Shown here: positions 60,033-64,000 of the stretch, piece by piece
How the letters are laid out: every line of letters starts with the position of its first letter
Position numbering within the stretch: the first letter of the stretch is position 1
Assembly (NCBI RefSeq): GCF_001645385.1
Contig: NZ_LVHI01000007.1
Coordinates: 1 to 64,000, forward strand
DNA length: 64,000 nt
Source: Rhodococcoides kyotonense
GTDB lineage: Bacteria > Actinomycetota > Actinomycetes > Mycobacteriales > Mycobacteriaceae
Direction of reading: 5' to 3'
Translations under genes and position numbers: made by a program
The notes under the pieces: generated by a model
Database searches by the model: none
What the model saw: the letters and a program-made list of their open reading frames with translations, nothing else
Told to the model about the DNA's origin: nothing

Positions 60033-62351
60033 CTACTGTCGTTGGGGCACCGGCCCTACGGCTTCCGACGAGGCGTCGTCGTCACGGTCCACGTCGAGTC
60101 CGGACGAGACCCTGCCTTCGACGCGCTCGACGAGCGCCTGCAATTCCTCGGCGGGAACAGGGCGTCCGATGTGGTAACCCTGCGCGCCGTCGCATCCGAG
60201 AACACGAAGACGATCCAGAGTTGCCTTGTCCTCCACGCCTTCTGCGACGACGTTCATTCCGAGGCTGCGTCCGAGTTCGATCGTCGAACGCACGATGGAT
60301 GCATTGGTGGGTTGACTGTTCATCGCGGTGACGAACGACCTGTCGATCTTCAGTGTCTGCACCGGAAGGGATCTGAGGTAGGCCAGCGAGCTGTATCCGG
60401 TGCCGTAGTCGTCGATCGCGATCGACGATCCGATGTCCCTCAATGACACGAGCGCGTCGACCGAGCGACGCGGATCGGTCATCGCCGACGTCTCCGTCAC
60501 CTCGAATTCGACTGCGGACGAGGGCACGTCGTGCCGCTCGAGCGCCGACGCAACTTGATCGACGAGCGTCGGGTCGATCAGGTTGCGCACGGACAGGTTG
60601 ATCGAGATTCCGATGCGAAAACCTTTGCTGCGCAATGCGCCACAGCACGCGAGCGCGTCTTCCAGAACGTACGCGGTGATCGCGGGCAGCATACCGGTGC
60701 GCTCGGCGTCGGCAAGGAACGAACCGGGCCCGATCAATCCTTCTCGTGGATGCTGCCACCGCAACAGTGCCTCGACGCCGACGACACGGCCGGTCAGCAG
60801 ATCCAGGCAGGGCTGGAAGAACACGCGCAATTGGCGTTGCAGAACGGCAGTTTCGAGTTCGCCGAGCAACCGCATCTGCTCGCGGCGATCGCAGTCCATC
60901 GCCGGGGCGTAGATCGACAGGCGCATGTGGCCCGCCTTCGCCGCGGTCAGCGCGACGTGCGCGTGTTGCAGGAGTGCGTCGGCGTCGGCGCCGGGCAGCG
61001 TCGAGGACTGTACGACGCCGACCGTCGCCTCCAACGCGACATTGATGTCGTGCACGAACATCGTCCTGCTCACGCATCGTTGGAAGTGCTCGGCACATTC
61101 GGCGGCCGGCATCGGCATTCGCTGCGTCGGTACCGCGACGACGAACTGGTCTCCGCCGAGCCGTCCGACGACGGCGTCCGTCACCGCGGCGGAGACGAGT
61201 CGTTGCCCGATTTCGCGCAGAACGGTGTCTCCCACCGGATACCCGAACGTCTCGTTGATCTGGGCGAAGCGATCGATGTCGACGATCAGCACCAGGATTC
61301 CCTGGTCTGTCGCCTCGTCGACTGCGCGGTCGAGCAGTTCACCGATACGCCGACGGTTCGGCAGACCGGTGGTGGAGTCCGACATCGCCGCGGTGGTCAG
61401 TTCCGACGCTTGGCGTCTCATCACCGACAGGAAACAGGCCATTCGAGCTCCGACGAGCGCGACCACGACCATCGAACACCCCGCGACGATCCAGCCCCAC
61501 TCGGACACCGGAGCGCCTCGTGCGAGTTCTACGCCCATCACCACGGGCGCCATCAGGCTCGCCGCGCACAACCCGAGGAGTCGCGTTCGGTCGGCGAACA
61601 AGTGCTTCTCCACCCCGACGGACGACGACACCCGACGCGACGGGTGGAGCGAGTACGCGGCCAACAGCACGTAGCCGAGGAGCGAGGTCGCGGTGGCAGG
61701 GTCGACGGTCAGACCGTTCCAGAACGTATATGCCGATGCGTTGTACGCGAGCGGATTCGACAGGGCGATCGCGCAGAACGCGACCGTGAGCAGCACGAAC
61801 GGAGTGGTTCGCGCGCGTTTCGACAGCAGAAGGATCAAGGCCGTGGCGACGAGCAGGCCGTCCGCGATCGGGTACAGCACAACGGGCCAGTTCGACGCCA
61901 ACCGAGCCGGCAGTTCTCCGGCCGGCCCGTGCCCGACCAGGAAGACCCAGGAGATCAGGCCGAGTCCGGTAGCCACGATCGACGCCTCGAGAACGTCCTC
62001 GACCTTGACTACGCGGCCGTCGGCGTCGCGCAAACAGAGAACCGCGCCGACGAACGCCGCATGGCCGATCAGATACAGGAAGTCCGCCACCGACACCACC
62101 GGTGCCGCGCGCCCCTGGACATCCCCGAACTCGACGACGGCGTCGCCGACAACGCAGGCCAGCAGACCGATCAGCAGTAGGACCCACGTTGCCCGGTCGT
62201 CGCGGCGACGCGCATATCCACCGCGGACGAATGCAACGACGGTAACCACAGCTACCAGCGCGTGGAGGACCGCACGCCAGACATCGTCCGCGAGCAGGAT
62301 GTACCCGGCCACGCAGGCGAGCCCCGCAGCCAGGAACCTCGACCAGACCAT
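60033..62351 (-). CDS. membrane GGDEF-EAL protein, probable c-di-GMP phosphodiesterase
   Basis: About 772 residues. Several membrane helices occupy the first 310, with APVSEWGWIVAGCSMVVVALVG resembling the protein at 24049. The GGDEF domain has GGDQF in place of GGDEF. The EAL domain (about 505-750) keeps EALLRW, INLSVRN, EVTET, DDYGTGYSS, KIDR, AEGVE and QGYHIG, so phosphodiesterase activity is likely. ATG 62351 is chosen; the frame can extend to TTG 62468, but that crosses an inverted repeat suited to a promoter. Three bases separate it from the cyclase gene, suggesting co-transcription of opposing enzymes. Confidence 0.87.
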   Translation of the reverse strand: MVWSRFLAAGLACVAGYILLADDVWRAVLHALVAVVTVVAFVRGGYARRRDDRATWVLLLIGLLACVVGDAVVEFGDVQGRAAPVVSVADFLYLIGHAAFVGAVLCLRDADGRVVKVEDVLEASIVATGLGLISWVFLVGHGPAGELPARLASNWPVVLYPIADGLLVATALILLLSKRARTTPFVLLTVAFCAIALSNPLAYNASAYTFWNGLTVDPATATSLLGYVLLAAYSLHPSRRVSSSVGVEKHLFADRTRLLGLCAASLMAPVVMGVELARGAPVSEWGWIVAGCSMVVVALVGARMACFLSVMRRQASELTTAAMSDSTTGLPNRRRIGELLDRAVDEATDQGILVLIVDIDRFAQINETFGYPVGDTVLREIGQRLVSAAVTDAVVGRLGGDQFVVAVPTQRMPMPAAECAEHFQRCVSRTMFVHDINVALEATVGVVQSSTLPGADADALLQHAHVALTAAKAGHMRLSIYAPAMDCDRREQMRLLGELETAVLQRQLRVFFQPCLDLLTGRVVGVEALLRWQHPREGLIGPGSFLADAERTGMLPAITAYVLEDALACCGALRSKGFRIGISINLSVRNLIDPTLVDQVASALERHDVPSSAVEFEVTETSAMTDPRRSVDALVSLRDIGSSIAIDDYGTGYSSLAYLRSLPVQTLKIDRSFVTAMNSQPTNASIVRSTIELGRSLGMNVVAEGVEDKATLDRLRVLGCDGAQGYHIGRPVPAEELQALVERVEGRVSSGLDVDRDDDASSEAVGPVPQRQ

Positions 62352-62434
62352 CGTCTCGGGCCGTTCCTTCCTGGTCCCCCAACCGTCGAATTCTTGTATT
62401 TCGCGTCGAAACCAGTCGTTCCATCGGTATTCGT

Positions 62435-62463
62435 ACCCGAAACCGCACCGGATTGGTTCGGGT
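62435..62463. promoter_or_regulatory. inverted repeat upstream of the GGDEF-EAL gene
   Basis: ACCCGAA (62435-62441) and TTCGGGT (62457-62463), 84 bases upstream of ATG 62351. A possible operator; no regulator is adjacent. Confidence 0.4.
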
Positions 62464-62532
62464 TTCAAGAATTACAGACTAGGGGAAGGATGTAACGCGC
62501 GGCTACTGGAGACCAGGCGGTATCGGCGGACG

Positions 62533-63192
62533 CTACTCGCGCATCGCGTCGAACCCCTGCTCCAACAGCTGCAGAAGCACCGGCACCGGCTGCGCACCCG
62601 AGACTGCGATTCGACGTCCGGCCACGAAGAACGGAACCCCTGTGACCTGCAGTTCTCTTGCGGTCGCAAGATCGGCACGTACCTCGTCCAACCCGGCGTC
62701 ACCCGCCAAAGCGTCGGCAGCACCGGTTACGCCCGCACGTTCTGCCAGTTCGACCAGAACGTCCCGATCGTCGACGACGCGGCCATCGGAGAAATGAGCC
62801 TCGAACAGCGCGGACAGGATTTCGTCGGCGAGACCTTGTTTGCGTGCGATGTGGACGAGGCGATGGGCGTCGAACGTGTTCGCGGCGACGACGGTGTCGA
62901 AGTCGATCGTCAGTCCGTCCGCCTTCGCGATGCTCGCGACGTGCTCGAACATGCCTGCTACCTGTTCGGGAGCCATGCCTTTCATGCGCACGAGTGCGTC
63001 CAATTCGCGTTCTCGCGCGCCGACGGGCGCCTCGGGCGACAGTTGATAAGAACGCCAGATCACGTCGACGCGGTCGCGGCGGTCGAATTGCTCTAGTGCC
63101 GCCGCGAACCGCGTCTTCCCGATGAAGCACCAGGGACATGCGATGTCGGACCAGACCTCCACCTGCAGGACATCGATATCAGTTGAAGTCAC
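62533..63192 (-). CDS. DsbA-family oxidoreductase, FrnE type
   Basis: 219 residues with a thioredoxin fold. The active motif is CPWC (residues 19-22, WSDIACPWCFIGKTRF), and the cis-proline segment is TGVPFFVAG. No signal peptide, so it is cytosolic. FrnE-like proteins are thiol isomerases or polyketide-related reductases; the substrate is unknown. Confidence 0.88.
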   Translation of the reverse strand: MTSTDIDVLQVEVWSDIACPWCFIGKTRFAAALEQFDRRDRVDVIWRSYQLSPEAPVGARERELDALVRMKGMAPEQVAGMFEHVASIAKADGLTIDFDTVVAANTFDAHRLVHIARKQGLADEILSALFEAHFSDGRVVDDRDVLVELAERAGVTGAADALAGDAGLDEVRADLATARELQVTGVPFFVAGRRIAVSGAQPVPVLLQLLEQGFDAMRE

Positions 63193-63231
63193 GGCGAATG
63201 CAACCGCCGGGGTGCGTCGGCTGTTCCCGGG

Positions 63232-63669
63232 TCAGGATTCGAGCGCGGCGTCCAGAGTGATCTCGACGCCCGTGAGTGCTTTGCTGACCGGGCACGTCTC
63301 CTTGGCCGACTGCGCAGCCTTCGCGAAACCTTCTTCGTCGAGGCCATCGACTTCACCGCGGACCGTCAGCTTGATACCCGTGAGCTTGAATCCGGGATTG
63401 TCCGGGCCGAGCGAGACGTCGGCCTTGACCTCGAGACTCTGGGGTGTGCCGCCCGCTTCGGCGATCAGCGCCGACAGCTGCATTGCGTAGCAGGACGAGT
63501 GTGCGGCGGCGATCAACTCCTCCGGGCTCGTCGTGCCGTCGGCATTCTCGGCGGCACGCTTGGGGAAGGACACGTCGAACGTCGCTGCGCCCGAACTCGT
63601 CAACTCGACCTGACCCGATCCTGCTTCGAGGGTTCCGTTCCATGCGGTGCGCGAAGTACGTGTGGGCAT
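63232..63669 (-). CDS. OsmC-family peroxiredoxin
   Basis: 145 residues with the two catalytic cysteines in AAHSSCYAMQLSALI (about C60) and KETCPVSKAL (about C125), and TSPEELIAAAHSS typical of OsmC. It reduces organic hydroperoxides. The start MPTRTSRTAWNGTLEAGSG fits the OsmC subgroup rather than Ohr. Confidence 0.92.
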   Translation of the reverse strand: MPTRTSRTAWNGTLEAGSGQVELTSSGAATFDVSFPKRAAENADGTTSPEELIAAAHSSCYAMQLSALIAEAGGTPQSLEVKADVSLGPDNPGFKLTGIKLTVRGEVDGLDEEGFAKAAQSAKETCPVSKALTGVEITLDAALES

Positions 63670-63726
63670 TGCGTTCCGATTCCTCTCGTCGCGGACCGCC
63701 CGTCCAGCGGCCCTGGTGTGCAGGTT

Positions 63727-63754
63727 GCCCGGATCGGCTGTTCGCTAACCGGGC
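63727..63754 (-). terminator. candidate terminator at the end of the MFS gene
   Basis: GCCCGG (63727-63732) and CCGGGC (63749-63754) pair around a loop that includes the stop codon of the exporter gene. Confidence 0.4.
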
Positions 63755-64000
63755 CTCTCCGCGGACTCCGCTCGCTGCGCGTCGTGCGAATGATAGTGCG
63801 CGAGAAGGACTCTTTCGGCGTCGCGTTTGGGGAATGCGAAGAACACCAGAACCGCACCCACCAGAACCACGAGAATGGCTGCGGCGTAAGCGTTCTGGTC
63901 ACCGTCGAGGAACGCTTGCCTCGCGGCTGAGATGATCTGATCGGCATACTGCGGGTAACTCTCGGAGAGGTCGGCGGCCGAGGAGAACGATTTCGTCAGG
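63745..64000 (-). CDS. MFS (DHA2-type) drug exporter, C-terminal fragment (runs off window end)
   Basis: The frame enters from the right edge and ends at TAG 63745-63747. The visible 84 residues read SFSSAADLSESYPQYADQII, then DGDQNAYAAAILVVLVGAVLVFFAFPKRDAERVLLAHYH: a last extracellular loop, final membrane helix and the FPKRDAE tail of 14-helix drug:proton antiporters. The start and most of the protein lie outside the window. Confidence 0.8.
   Translation of the reverse strand, partial: LTKSFSSAADLSESYPQYADQIISAARQAFLDGDQNAYAAAILVVLVGAVLVFFAFPKRDAERVLLAHYHSHDAQRAESAERPG

Noticed and set aside
62352-62468. TTG start adding 39 residues to the second GGDEF-EAL protein
   Set aside because: A rare start codon, no ribosome site, and an inverted repeat typical of a promoter within the extension.

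Overview
The window is high-GC actinobacterial chromosome, best explained as Rhodococcus or a close mycolic-acid-containing relative. Evidence: about 60 tightly packed genes, many GTG starts, ATGA stop-start overlaps, a near-complete KstR/KstR2-controlled cholesterol catabolic regulon, and gene order matching the Mycobacterium tuberculosis kstR-to-mhuD segment (Rv3574 to Rv3592). The genus is inferred from recognised protein families and gene order; no database search was run.

Left edge to about 37.5 kb: steroid degradation. The C-terminus of an IS3-family transposase lies just downstream of cyp125, which diverges from fadA5. Then come an EspR-like regulator, a DUF2277 gene, a TetR regulator facing a stand-alone P450 resembling the CYP102A1 (BM3) heme domain, dinB, fadD3 behind a KstR2 box, an IdeR-box lipoprotein gene flanked by an 18-bp direct repeat, the hsaADCB operon, kshA with a small cysteine-rich protein, an operon of a KstD-like flavoprotein plus hsaEGF, kstD with chsH3, and a covalent-flavin cholesterol oxidase. 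After an interval of unrelated genes (GGDEF-EAL protein, bluB, frameshifted DUF2637 gene, whiB, gnt genes with a decayed permease) the pathway resumes with chsE1-chsE2-chsH2-chsH1-ltp2, fadE34 and kstR. Together these cover sterol oxidation, side-chain start (Cyp125) and removal (FadA5, ChsE1E2, ChsH1H2, Ltp2), ring opening (KshA, KstD, HsaA-D), HsaE-G conversion to central metabolites, and CD-ring CoA activation (FadD3). kshB is not in the window. I see eight KstR-type operators and one KstR2-type operator.

About 37.5 to 46.5 kb: an OtsB-GH15 fusion, a LacI-family regulator, znuABC and pxpABC. About 46.5 to 58.5 kb: rlmB, cysS, ispF, ispD, carD, lpqE, radA, disA, a membrane-anchored protein, canB, mutY, two alpha/beta hydrolases and mhuD. 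About 58.5 kb to the end: a PAS-GAF-GGDEF cyclase next to a GGDEF-EAL protein, a FrnE-type DsbA protein, an OsmC protein and the C-terminus of an MFS exporter.

The least explained material is non-coding: a 49-bp palindromic element in two copies, a 53-bp hairpin element in two copies, a TAGTGCG motif built on the stop codons of five genes, a 33-bp tandem duplication carrying a ribosome site and start, three alternating copies of a 9-bp motif between znuB and pxpA, and many promoter-to-start distances indicating leaderless mRNAs. No rRNA, tRNA or CRISPR array was seen.
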